Shown: positions 25,369-33,355 of the stretch, piece by piece
Position numbering within the stretch: position 1 is the stretch's first letter
Layout: the number at the start of each line of letters is the position of its first letter
NCBI RefSeq assembly: GCF_900129645.1
Contig: NZ_FSQZ01000001.1
Location: 1-64,000 of the forward strand
From: Acetomicrobium flavidum
GTDB lineage: Bacteria; Synergistota; Synergistia; Synergistales; Acetomicrobiaceae
Reading direction: 5' to 3'
Length of the DNA: 64,000 nucleotides
Position numbers and translations under genes: made by a program
Notes under the pieces: generated by a model
Seen by the model: the letters and a program-made list of their open reading frames with translations, nothing else
Database searches by the model: none
Told to the model about the DNA's origin: nothing

Positions 25369-28300
25369 GTGACCATCAAAAGCATACTTGTCTTGGGCTC
25401 TGGCCCCATAAAGATAGGCCAGGCTGCGGAGTTCGACTATGCGGGAAGCCAGGCCTGCAAGGCACTTCACGAGGAAGGTTACCGCGTGATACTGCTCAAC
25501 AGCAACCCCGCTACAATACAAACCGACACTGCGATGGCCGACATCGTTTACATAAAACCACTTACGGCCAAAACCGTGGAGGCCATAGTCAAAGAGCATC
25601 ACCCCAAAGGAGTCATAGCAACATTGGGCGGGCAAACCGCCCTTAATTTATGCGTAGAGTGCGAAGAGAAGGGTATATGGCGTGAATTTGGCGTCAAGGT
25701 CCTGGGCACCCCGACATCCGCTATAAAGACCGCTGAGGGGCGCGAGAGCTTTAAGGAGCTCATGAAAAAAATCGGCCAGCCCGTTCCTGCAAGTGTTTCC
25801 GCATCTTCCGTAGATGAAGCGTTGGGGTTTGCCGGCAGCAATCGATATCCATTGATAATCCGGCCAGATTATACCTTGGGCGGCACCGGCGGAGGTGTGG
25901 CAAAAAAAGAGGAAGAGCTGAAAATCAAGGCAAAGGAAGGCCTTGAGGCTTCACCAGTCCATAAAATTCTGGTGGAGGAGTACCTGTCGGGGTGGAGGGA
26001 GTTCGAGTTCGAGGTCATGAGGGATAGCGCCGGAAATGCCCTATGTGTCTGCGGCATGGAAAACGTCGATCCCATGGGAATTCACACGGGAGACAGCATC
26101 GTCGTCTCTCCCATCGTGACACTTTCAGACTTCCAACGAAACCGCTTGCGCTCTGCCGCTTTGGCGATAGTTGAGGCTTTGGACGTACGCGGTGCCTGCA
26201 ACGTGCAGTTTGCCCTTTCACCCGACGGCGATTCCTATTACGTCATAGAGGTAAACCCCCGCGCCAGCAGGTCAAGCGCCCTGGCAAGCAAGGCCACGGG
26301 ATACCCCATAGCGAGGATAGCTGCAAAGATTGCCGTGGGCAAAGGCCTGGCGGAACTTCCAAACCCCATCACGGGAAAGGGCAACGCCTTGTCGGAGCCC
26401 AAGCTTGATTATATCGTAGTCAAGTACCCCCGCTGGCCCTTTGAAAAGTTTCCAACCGCCAATATACAACTTGGGACGCAGATGAAGTCCACCGGTGAGG
26501 TCATGGCAATAGGAAGTTCCTTTATACATGCCCTTCTTAAGGCCTTCCGTTCATTGGATGCACCTTCGCCCCTCACCGACAAATGCTTTAAAAAGGCCAC
26601 GAAAGACGAGCTGTGGCAGCACTGCACACTTCCCACCCACAGGCGCATGGGCGCTATCCTGGAACTTTTAAGGCGGGGCAAAAAGGCAGAGGAAATTTCG
26701 GGCGCTACGGCAATACATCCCTATTTTATAAAACAGCTTCAACAGATCATCTCGATAGAAAAAAGGCTAAAAACCGGACTTACCCGAGATGTCTTGACAG
26801 AAGCCAAAGGTGCGGGATTTAGCGACGAGGATATCGCCTGCATCTGCGAAAAACCGACCGGAGAAATAGCGGGCCTGCGCCAGGGCTACAACATCGAGAT
26901 AAAGCACAGAAAGGTGGGAGGAGAGGCCTCCCTATCGGGATATTTCTATGGCGTTTACGAAGATGATGTCCCTCCAGTCGCTTCTCCGGCGAAAGCTCGT
27001 TCAATCATCGTTTTAGGTTCAGGCCCCATTAGGATAGCCCAAGGGGTTGAGTTTGATTATTGCTGCGTAAAGGCCGTTGAAAGCCTGCGGCGCAGGGGCT
27101 TTAGGGCCGTAATGGCAAATAATAACCCCGAGACGGTCAGCACCGATCACGATATTTCGGACGCCCTCTACTTTGAGCCCCTTCACGTCGAAGACGTTAG
27201 GGCCATTCTGAAGCGCGAAAGGGCCGAAGGGTTTTTCTGCTCCTTCGGAGGACAGACGTCGCTGAAGTTGGGCCTTTCCTTGGCCGAAGAAGGCTATAAC
27301 ATGTTTGGCACCGGCGCCTCGGCGATCGTGGAGGCCGAGGATAGGGGGCGTTTTTGCGATATACTGCACAAGCTTGACATACCCTATCCCCCTGGAGAGG
27401 CTGCGAGGGATTTGAAGGAGGCCGTGGATATCGCCGAAGGGTTGGGCTTTCCGGTGATGATAAGGCCAAGTTTCGTCATAGGCGGAGTCGATATGCAGGT
27501 GGTTTACGAAATGGATGACTTTAGAAGGCTTGCCTCCCTTGCCTTTTCCCATGCCCCCGGCGTCGCCCTTTTGATCGATCGTTTCCTTCAGGGCAAGGAG
27601 TTCGAGGCCGATGCCGTCTGCGACGGAAAGGACGTGCTAATCCCAGGCATCTTCGAACACTTGGACCCAGCCGGTGTGCATTCCGGCGATTCCATAGCCC
27701 TTTTTCCTGATTTTTCCCTTTTGCCGCAGGAAAAAGGCGAGGTGCTTCATATAGTTTCAGCCCTTTCTGAAGCATTAAGCGTCAAGGGGCTCTTTAACGT
27801 ACAATTCGTCCGCCACGACGGCAAGCTTTTCGTAATAGAGGCAAACCCGCGTGCCAGCCGAACCGTCCCCATAGCAAGCAAACTGACGGAAATTCCAATG
27901 GTAGACCTGGCCGTCGGCGTTGCCTTGGGAGAAAGCCTTAAAGACGCTGGTTACGGGCTTGGCATTTTGGATTACAAAGGCCCGCTGGGGGTAAAGGTCC
28001 CGGTCTTTTCCACTGAGAAGCTCCCAGGAGCAGACAGCAGGCTCGGTCCGCAGATGCAGTCGACGGGAGAGTCTTTAGGCGTTGGGGAGACCTTTGCCGA
28101 GGCTTTAAGGGAAGCCCTGCAGGGCGCAGGATGGAAGATACCGGAGAAGGGCAACATCCTTTTCAGCGTCAGAGATGACCAAAAGTCCTTACTTGCTCCT
28201 GTAGCCTCGATATTTTACAATCTCGGATGGGAAATTTACGCTACACCAGGCACGGCAGCGGCGCTAAAGAAATGGGGGTTGCCCTCAAGAGAAGTACCCA

Positions 28301-28497
28301 AGGGAGCGGAGCTTATCTCGGCCATTCGTTCTAACATGTTCGACGTCATAGTAAACATCCCCTCCCTCCGGGCAAATACGCTGAAGGACGGCTATGCCAT
28401 GAGAAGGGCGGCCATTGAATCTCAAGTGCTTTGCCTTCATACGCTGGAGGCAGCTCAGGCCGTAGGCTCATCGCTTACGGGCAGAAACCATACTTAA
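25369..28497 (+). CDS. carB: Carbamoyl-phosphate synthase large subunit
   Basis: 1042 residues, close to the usual 1050-1070. Makes carbamoyl phosphate from ammonia, bicarbonate and two ATP for arginine and pyrimidine synthesis. Two homologous ATP-grasp halves are visible: VLGSGPIKIGQAAEFDYAG at the start and VLGSGPIRIAQGVEFDYC near residue 546, each followed by NNNPET-type, GGQT and EVNPRASRSS/EANPRASRT blocks. A C-terminal allosteric MGS-like domain ends the protein (NLGWEIYATPGTAAAL). Start is GTG. carA, normally adjacent, is not upstream or downstream here. Confidence 0.96.
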   Translation: MTIKSILVLGSGPIKIGQAAEFDYAGSQACKALHEEGYRVILLNSNPATIQTDTAMADIVYIKPLTAKTVEAIVKEHHPKGVIATLGGQTALNLCVECEEKGIWREFGVKVLGTPTSAIKTAEGRESFKELMKKIGQPVPASVSASSVDEALGFAGSNRYPLIIRPDYTLGGTGGGVAKKEEELKIKAKEGLEASPVHKILVEEYLSGWREFEFEVMRDSAGNALCVCGMENVDPMGIHTGDSIVVSPIVTLSDFQRNRLRSAALAIVEALDVRGACNVQFALSPDGDSYYVIEVNPRASRSSALASKATGYPIARIAAKIAVGKGLAELPNPITGKGNALSEPKLDYIVVKYPRWPFEKFPTANIQLGTQMKSTGEVMAIGSSFIHALLKAFRSLDAPSPLTDKCFKKATKDELWQHCTLPTHRRMGAILELLRRGKKAEEISGATAIHPYFIKQLQQIISIEKRLKTGLTRDVLTEAKGAGFSDEDIACICEKPTGEIAGLRQGYNIEIKHRKVGGEASLSGYFYGVYEDDVPPVASPAKARSIIVLGSGPIRIAQGVEFDYCCVKAVESLRRRGFRAVMANNNPETVSTDHDISDALYFEPLHVEDVRAILKRERAEGFFCSFGGQTSLKLGLSLAEEGYNMFGTGASAIVEAEDRGRFCDILHKLDIPYPPGEAARDLKEAVDIAEGLGFPVMIRPSFVIGGVDMQVVYEMDDFRRLASLAFSHAPGVALLIDRFLQGKEFEADAVCDGKDVLIPGIFEHLDPAGVHSGDSIALFPDFSLLPQEKGEVLHIVSALSEALSVKGLFNVQFVRHDGKLFVIEANPRASRTVPIASKLTEIPMVDLAVGVALGESLKDAGYGLGILDYKGPLGVKVPVFSTEKLPGADSRLGPQMQSTGESLGVGETFAEALREALQGAGWKIPEKGNILFSVRDDQKSLLAPVASIFYNLGWEIYATPGTAAALKKWGLPSREVPKGAELISAIRSNMFDVIVNIPSLRANTLKDGYAMRRAAIESQVLCLHTLEAAQAVGSSLTGRNHT

Positions 28498-28522
28498 CTT
28501 AATATATGCCGATAGATTATCG

Positions 28523-29488
28523 TTAGTCACATAGGCGCGATATCTTCTTATACAAACAGCTGTATTCGTAGGTCATCTTCTTTAAAGCCAAGGCGGGAAA
28601 GATATCGCGCAGCGGTATGTCCTTATCGGCAGTGCCCTCTGTCTTCCAATCAACGACGATGATCTTGTCTCCCTTGGACTTGCTTTGGCGCACCAAAAAG
28701 TTTGCCGGGTTGGCCCAGTCGTAGATCACCAGTTTGTGGCTTACGAGAAAATCGTAAAGTTCCCTTAAAAGTTCAAGGGCATGCCTTGCCTTGTCCGGGT
28801 TTTCTTTGACGAAAACGTCGATCGGTTTAGAAAACGAACCGTCCTCGTTGCAGACGCGCTCGACCACCAGCCCCGGCCCCAGGTTTGTCATCGCTATGCC
28901 AAAACATCTTGGGGCGTGCTCGTAAAAAGCTTCTCCTATTCTGAGTGCCGTAGAACGGTATACCCTTGCCTCTTCGCGGTTTGACCAAAAATCAATGAGC
29001 CAGGGCATTAAAATCCTCTCCAAGCGCTTCCTTGGAGAAACGCGATAGCCTTCTTTCCAGAGCCTATCGATTTTGATGCAAAGGCGGGGATCCTTGGGAT
29101 GAACGAAGGTGTCCCTCTTGCTTCCGCTGTGAATTAAAAGGTCAGAGCTTAAGCGTATGATCTCTTTTGGAAAAAAGCGCGGTTGCAGGGGCTTTCTTTT
29201 AAAAAGAAACGGCAAAAGATCGGCAAAAAAGTACTTATAGCTATCCTTGGGGAGAAAGGCGTTCATCCAAATCTTGAGCGCTTTCCTGCGGATCTTTTTT
29301 ACCTTGCTGTATTGACCTTCCGCTTCATAAATTCCTGCCAAAAGATCCAAGTATACGACCAAATCGGGGTGGTTGCGGCCAAGCTCTTTTGTTGCCCTAT
29401 ACAGGGCCTTTTCGGCTTCGGACAAGGCTTTATCATATTTGCAGTTTTGGATCAATTTAACGACGTTTGCGACTTCATCGGAATACAC
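28523..29488 (-). CDS. TPR-containing protein fused to a YrbL-like kinase-fold domain
   Basis: 321 residues from GTG 29488 with GGGAAGGGG upstream. Residues 1-75 form one or two TPR units (DKALSEAEKALYRATKELGRNHPDL, LDLLAGIYEAEGQYSKVKKIRRKAL). From about 120 on it resembles the PhoP-regulatory-network protein YrbL: DTFVHPKDPRLCIKI (Lys), EARVYRSTALRIG, NLGPGLVVERV, and VIYDWANPANFLV (a catalytic-loop-like D...N) with VVDWKTEG as the DFG-equivalent. Kinase activity is inferred from these. It converges on carB. The role is unknown. Confidence 0.65.
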   Translation of the reverse strand: MYSDEVANVVKLIQNCKYDKALSEAEKALYRATKELGRNHPDLVVYLDLLAGIYEAEGQYSKVKKIRRKALKIWMNAFLPKDSYKYFFADLLPFLFKRKPLQPRFFPKEIIRLSSDLLIHSGSKRDTFVHPKDPRLCIKIDRLWKEGYRVSPRKRLERILMPWLIDFWSNREEARVYRSTALRIGEAFYEHAPRCFGIAMTNLGPGLVVERVCNEDGSFSKPIDVFVKENPDKARHALELLRELYDFLVSHKLVIYDWANPANFLVRQSKSKGDKIIVVDWKTEGTADKDIPLRDIFPALALKKMTYEYSCLYKKISRLCD

Positions 29489-29624
29489 TTACCCCTTCCC
29501 CCCTGAACCTACAAATGCGTCTCATAGGGCCATGATGGTACTGCGCCAGCTTAAGTATAATATCAAAATAGACTTAATATGTCTCACGTATTCCATTTCA
29601 TTAAGCGGCCCCCTCACGAAAAGC

Positions 29625-29653
29625 TTGACTTGAAGTGGACTCAAAGTGATAAG
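29625..29653 (+). promoter_or_regulatory. Probable promoter of the aldo/keto reductase gene
   Basis: TTGACT (29625-29630) followed by TGATAA (29647-29652), with a 16-base spacer, lies about 47 bases ahead of the start codon. Confidence 0.5.
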
Positions 29654-29699
29654 CTATTTAAAATAATATAAAAATTACGAGAGCAGGAGGAAAAGGTAT

Positions 29700-30815
29700 A
29701 TGAAAAAACTCGGCTTTGGACTAATGAGACTGCCCCTGATTGATCCCGAGAACCCCGAGAGCATAGATCAGGATCAGTTGAATAGGATGGTAGATATCTT
29801 CCTTGAGAGGGGATTTACCTACTTCGATACAGCCTATCTTTACCATCAGGGAAAAAGCGAAGTAGCAATAAGAAAGGCATTGGTTGAAAGGTATACCAGG
29901 GACAGCTTCACTTTAACCGACAAACTGCCCACCTGGATTGCCACTAAATACGAGGATTACGAGGCTATTTTTGAGGAGCAGCTCGAAAGGTGCGGTGTAA
30001 CATATTTCGATTACTATCTCCTTCACAGCCTGGACGTAAAACGCTATGCCGAGACTTCGGAGCTTGGCGGGTTTGAATTCGTAAAAAAGCTTAAAGAGCA
30101 GGGCAAGATCAGGCACATCGGCATCTCCTTTCACGATAAGGCTACCCTGCTGGACCAGATACTAATGGAGCATCCCGAGATAGAATACGTGCAGCTTCAG
30201 ATAAACTATCTGGATTGGGATAGCGAACTCATACAGTCGGGCAAATGTTACGAGGTGGCAACCAGGCACAAAAAGCCCGTTATAGTTATGGAGCCCGTCA
30301 AGGGAGGATATCTTGCCAACGTACCTGCCGAGGCAGTTAAGCTGTTTAAGGGCTACCATCCCGACCTAAGCGTCGCCTCCTGGGCAATACGGTTTGCCGC
30401 TTCCCTAGAAAACGTCTTCATGGTCTTAAGCGGCATGAGCAGCTTCGAGCAAATGGTAGACAACGTAAGCGTCATGGAAAACTTTGTACCATTGAACGAT
30501 GATGAAAAAAGGATCATAAAAGAGGCCGTAGAGATAATACGAAAGAACGTCGTCATACCCTGCACGGCATGCAGATATTGCGTCGACGGCTGTCCCAGGC
30601 ATATAGCAATACCGGAGTACTTTGCCATATATAACGAGCGCAAGACCTTTGGACCTACGCCCGTACAGGTATCCTATTACAACAATCTAACCAAGGAACA
30701 TGGCAAGGCCTCAGACTGCATAGCCTGCGGCCAGTGCGAGGAGCATTGCCCTCAACACATAAAGATTATCGATGCCCTAAAAGACGTTTGCAAGGAACTT
30801 GAGGCGGAAGATTGA
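29700..30815 (+). CDS. Aldo/keto reductase with C-terminal 4Fe-4S domain
   Basis: 371 residues. The AKR barrel is shown by LGFGLMRLPL, YFDTAYLYHQGKSE (catalytic Asp/Tyr), a KLPTW segment (catalytic Lys), YYLLHSLD and IRHIGISFH. From about residue 280 a ferredoxin-like domain follows, with CTACRYCVDGCPRHIAIP and CIACGQCEEHCPQHIKI, giving eight cysteines for two clusters. Proteins of this combined type are common in anaerobes and may couple carbonyl reduction to ferredoxin-linked electrons. The substrate is unknown. It is a single gene closed by a terminator. Confidence 0.9.
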   Translation: MKKLGFGLMRLPLIDPENPESIDQDQLNRMVDIFLERGFTYFDTAYLYHQGKSEVAIRKALVERYTRDSFTLTDKLPTWIATKYEDYEAIFEEQLERCGVTYFDYYLLHSLDVKRYAETSELGGFEFVKKLKEQGKIRHIGISFHDKATLLDQILMEHPEIEYVQLQINYLDWDSELIQSGKCYEVATRHKKPVIVMEPVKGGYLANVPAEAVKLFKGYHPDLSVASWAIRFAASLENVFMVLSGMSSFEQMVDNVSVMENFVPLNDDEKRIIKEAVEIIRKNVVIPCTACRYCVDGCPRHIAIPEYFAIYNERKTFGPTPVQVSYYNNLTKEHGKASDCIACGQCEEHCPQHIKIIDALKDVCKELEAED

Positions 30816-30825
30816 CAATCTTAAC

Positions 30826-30852
30826 ATAGCGGTGTTCACGTAACACCGCTAT
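30826..30852 (+). terminator. Intrinsic terminator after the aldo/keto reductase
   Basis: An 11-base stem ATAGCGGTGTT (30826-30836) with AACACCGCTAT (30842-30852), a 5-base loop and a T/A-rich tail. Confidence 0.8.
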
Positions 30853-30901
30853 TTATTATTTATAAATTTTGCTTTATCAAGCAATTTCAACAAATAATTG
30901 G

Positions 30902-32242
30902 TTATCCTGTCCCGAAAAGCTCGGGTTTAAGTTTTTTTAGGAAATACAGCGATACCAAAAAGGCGAAACCCGAAGAGACCGGCTGGCACCACCAGATGCC
31001 GTTAATCCCGAAGATGCTGTTTAAAAGCACTGCCAACGGGTAACGAATCAAGATGTTTCTGATTACCTGGGTGAATAAATTGTAGTGGGTATGGCCTGCC
31101 CCTTGAAACAGGCCTCCTATGACGATGGTCAGGGCAATTACTGGGTATGCGGTCGTCGAGGCTCGAATGGAAGCGGTGGAGTAAGCTAAAGTGAGCGCCT
31201 CAGGCTTGAAAACCGCAAGAAAAACGTAGGGGAAAAGGTATAATACAATACCTACGGCAGACATCAGGATAAAGGACCACTTGGCTGTGAATATAAAGCC
31301 CTCCTTTACCCTGTCATATGCACCTCTGCCCAGGTTGTAGGCCACAAAGGGAACTAAGGCTGTATTAAATCCAAAGACGAACAAAAAGGCTATGTCCTCT
31401 ATTCGGTTGCCAAGCGTCCATCCGCTTATGGCAGCCTCTCCGTACTTGGCAAGCATCCTGTTTAGCAGCGCAGCCCCCACGGAAAAGCTTATCTGAGAAA
31501 GCGAAAGCGGAAGCCCTATTGTAATTACGCTGCGCCATGTAGGAATGGTGTTTCTTGTGATATTAAACTTGGGTTTTATCTGGCTGTACTGCCTCAATTT
31601 GGCTACGGAATAAATTAGCGTCAACGACCTTCCGATCAACGTGGCAAGCGAAGCCCCTCCTATCGCCATCCCGAACGTGAACATGAGCAGGGGATCTAAA
31701 AAAATATTGGCGAGGTTTCCTATGAGCAAGGCGTACATCGGTACCGTAGCATTGCCCTGGCTCCTGTAGACTGCGTCCAACACCAACGTCCAGGCGGCCA
31801 CCGGAAACGACCAGACCTGCCAAAATAGGTACTTATCTATATGGACCAAGGCTTCGGGACTTGCCCCCATATATGAAAAAAACAAGGTCTTTACGCTTGG
31901 GACAAGCAGGGCACAGGGAAGAAGGGAGAGCAAAAAAACCAGCGAAAGAGTTGCATTGGCGAGATAGCGGCCTCTGTGAAGCCTCCCCATCCCCAAATTT
32001 CTGCTTATCAGGGTAGTCGCTCCAATGGTACATCCGCTCATGAGGGCATACTCGACGAAGATGACGGGAAGCATCAGCGACATCCCTGCCAAGGGAACTG
32101 TCCCTAGCCAGGCGATGAACATGGTATCGACTATGTGAAAGACCGTATGAGCAAACATTGTGATAACAGAGGGTATAGCCAGGCTCCAGAGCACCTTTGA
32201 AACGGGGTCGTGGCCCATATCTACTGTCTTTGTCATCTTCAT
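30902..32242 (-). CDS. MATE family efflux transporter
   Basis: 446 residues with twelve predicted membrane segments, starting KTVDMGHDPVSKVLWSLAIPSVITMFAHTVFHIVDTMFIAWLG, the characteristic MATE N-terminus, and AVYRSQGNATVPMYA before the second half. MATE proteins export drugs or metabolites using Na+ or H+. It lies four bases after an XRE regulator gene on the same strand and is probably controlled by it. Confidence 0.9.
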   Translation of the reverse strand: MKMTKTVDMGHDPVSKVLWSLAIPSVITMFAHTVFHIVDTMFIAWLGTVPLAGMSLMLPVIFVEYALMSGCTIGATTLISRNLGMGRLHRGRYLANATLSLVFLLSLLPCALLVPSVKTLFFSYMGASPEALVHIDKYLFWQVWSFPVAAWTLVLDAVYRSQGNATVPMYALLIGNLANIFLDPLLMFTFGMAIGGASLATLIGRSLTLIYSVAKLRQYSQIKPKFNITRNTIPTWRSVITIGLPLSLSQISFSVGAALLNRMLAKYGEAAISGWTLGNRIEDIAFLFVFGFNTALVPFVAYNLGRGAYDRVKEGFIFTAKWSFILMSAVGIVLYLFPYVFLAVFKPEALTLAYSTASIRASTTAYPVIALTIVIGGLFQGAGHTHYNLFTQVIRNILIRYPLAVLLNSIFGINGIWWCQPVSSGFAFLVSLYFLKKLKPELFGTG

Positions 32243-32246
32243 ATTT

Positions 32247-32591
32247 TTATTCTCCTAGGCGGTGCTCCAGGATGGCGTCGAGTATCCTCGCGAGCATCGC
32301 TGTGTCGCGCGGATCGAGCTTTCGTCCTTTGTACCAAATTTCCGTCCCTTCATCCGATAACAGGTCGTCGAGATAGACCTTGGATTGTTTTCTTTGTGCC
32401 TCATCAAGCAACGAAGAAAGGTCAGTACCCAAAGCATCGGCCAGCTTTCTCATCAATTCAAGTGAGCCTGTTCTTTTGTTGCTCTCCAATGCCTGTATGT
32501 AGCCGGGACTCACCCCGACCATCGTGGCAAGCTCACGTTGCGTCAAACCACGTAAATGCCTCAGCCTTTTTATCCTCACGCCCAAACTCAT
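32247..32591 (-). CDS. XRE-family helix-turn-helix regulator
   Basis: 114 residues. The N-terminal HTH reads IKRLRHLRGLTQRELATMVGVSPGYIQALESNKRTGS; the C-terminal 45 residues (KVYLDDLLSDEG...LDAILEHRLGE) form a short helical extension without known ligand motifs. It begins the two-gene operon with the MATE transporter and probably represses it. Confidence 0.82.
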   Translation of the reverse strand: MSLGVRIKRLRHLRGLTQRELATMVGVSPGYIQALESNKRTGSLELMRKLADALGTDLSSLLDEAQRKQSKVYLDDLLSDEGTEIWYKGRKLDPRDTAMLARILDAILEHRLGE

Positions 32592-32608
32592 CCATATTCG
32601 CTCCTCGT

Positions 32609-32636
32609 AGTATATATGCCTTTATAATAGCATCAA
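32609..32636 (-). promoter_or_regulatory. Promoter of the XRE-MATE operon
   Basis: On the minus strand TTGATG (complement of 32631-32636), 16 bases, TATACT (complement of 32609-32614), 17 bases before the start codon. The transcript would have a very short leader. Confidence 0.55.
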
Positions 32637-32702
32637 CGGTATGCCTCATGCCAAGGTGCATGATGTTGTATGCAACGACAAATTTTACACACCCTGTCAG
32701 CC

Positions 32703-32731
32703 TTGACTAATTGCCGTATATTGCTCATAAT
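32703..32731 (+). promoter_or_regulatory. Promoter of the DtxR-type regulator gene
   Basis: TTGACT (32703-32708), 17 bases, CATAAT (32726-32731), some 30 bases before the start. Confidence 0.6.
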
Positions 32732-32762
32732 TATTTTAAGCTAAAAAAGATAGGTGATGCTA

Positions 32763-33260
32763 ATGTCAGGCTTAACGCCAAGAAAAGAAGATTATTTAAA
32801 GACAATATTTAAGCTTAGCGAAAGAAACAAGGCCGTCCGCGTTAAAGACATCGCTCAGGTCATGGGCGTGAGGGCACCAACCGTAGTTGGCATCATCGCC
32901 ATGTTAAAAGAAGATGGCTACGTCAATCAAGAACCTTACGGCTACCTTGAGCTGACGGATATGGGCAGGGAGAAGGCCAAGGCTTTAATCCAAAGGGAGC
33001 AGCTCATAAACAGATTCTTTGAATACGTACTTGAACTTCCCAGCAAGGAAGCCAAGGAGAACGCATGCGCCATCGAACATTACATATCGCCCAGCTGCCT
33101 TGATCGCTTCGTAGCCTTTATCGAGTTTCTGCACACATGCCCTTACGACAAACCCAAGTTTTTGGAACACTTCAGACAGTTCGTGAGCACAGGCAATGGC
33201 TCTGCATGTGTGACCTGTTGTTCCTGTGATATGTATAAAAAAGACGAGGGCTCGAATTAG
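32763..33260 (+). CDS. DtxR/MntR-family metal-dependent regulator
   Basis: About 165 residues. The winged-helix segment is LTPRKEDYLKTIFKLSERNKAVRVKDIAQVMGVRAPTVVGIIAMLKEDGYV, followed by a dimerisation domain (ENACAIEHYISPSCLDRFVAFIEFL) with the His/Glu/Cys ligands of iron- or manganese-responsive repressors. An unusual C-terminal cysteine cluster, CVTCCSCDMYKK, follows. AGGTG at 32752-32756 favours ATG 32763. No transporter gene for iron or manganese is adjacent, so its targets are elsewhere. Confidence 0.82.
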   Translation: MSGLTPRKEDYLKTIFKLSERNKAVRVKDIAQVMGVRAPTVVGIIAMLKEDGYVNQEPYGYLELTDMGREKAKALIQREQLINRFFEYVLELPSKEAKENACAIEHYISPSCLDRFVAFIEFLHTCPYDKPKFLEHFRQFVSTGNGSACVTCCSCDMYKKDEGSN

Positions 33261-33355
33261 CCTCCTTTCCCAGGTGTAATTCCCTTTTGTTTTCATTTTG
33301 CAGTCATGTGTATTATACTAATGTCGAACATTGCCCAAGGAAAGGAGATCGGTTT

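Noticed and set aside
27019-27552. Minus-strand open frame of 177 codons inside carB
   Set aside because: carB is a clear full-length gene there; the antisense frame has no motif or start signal.
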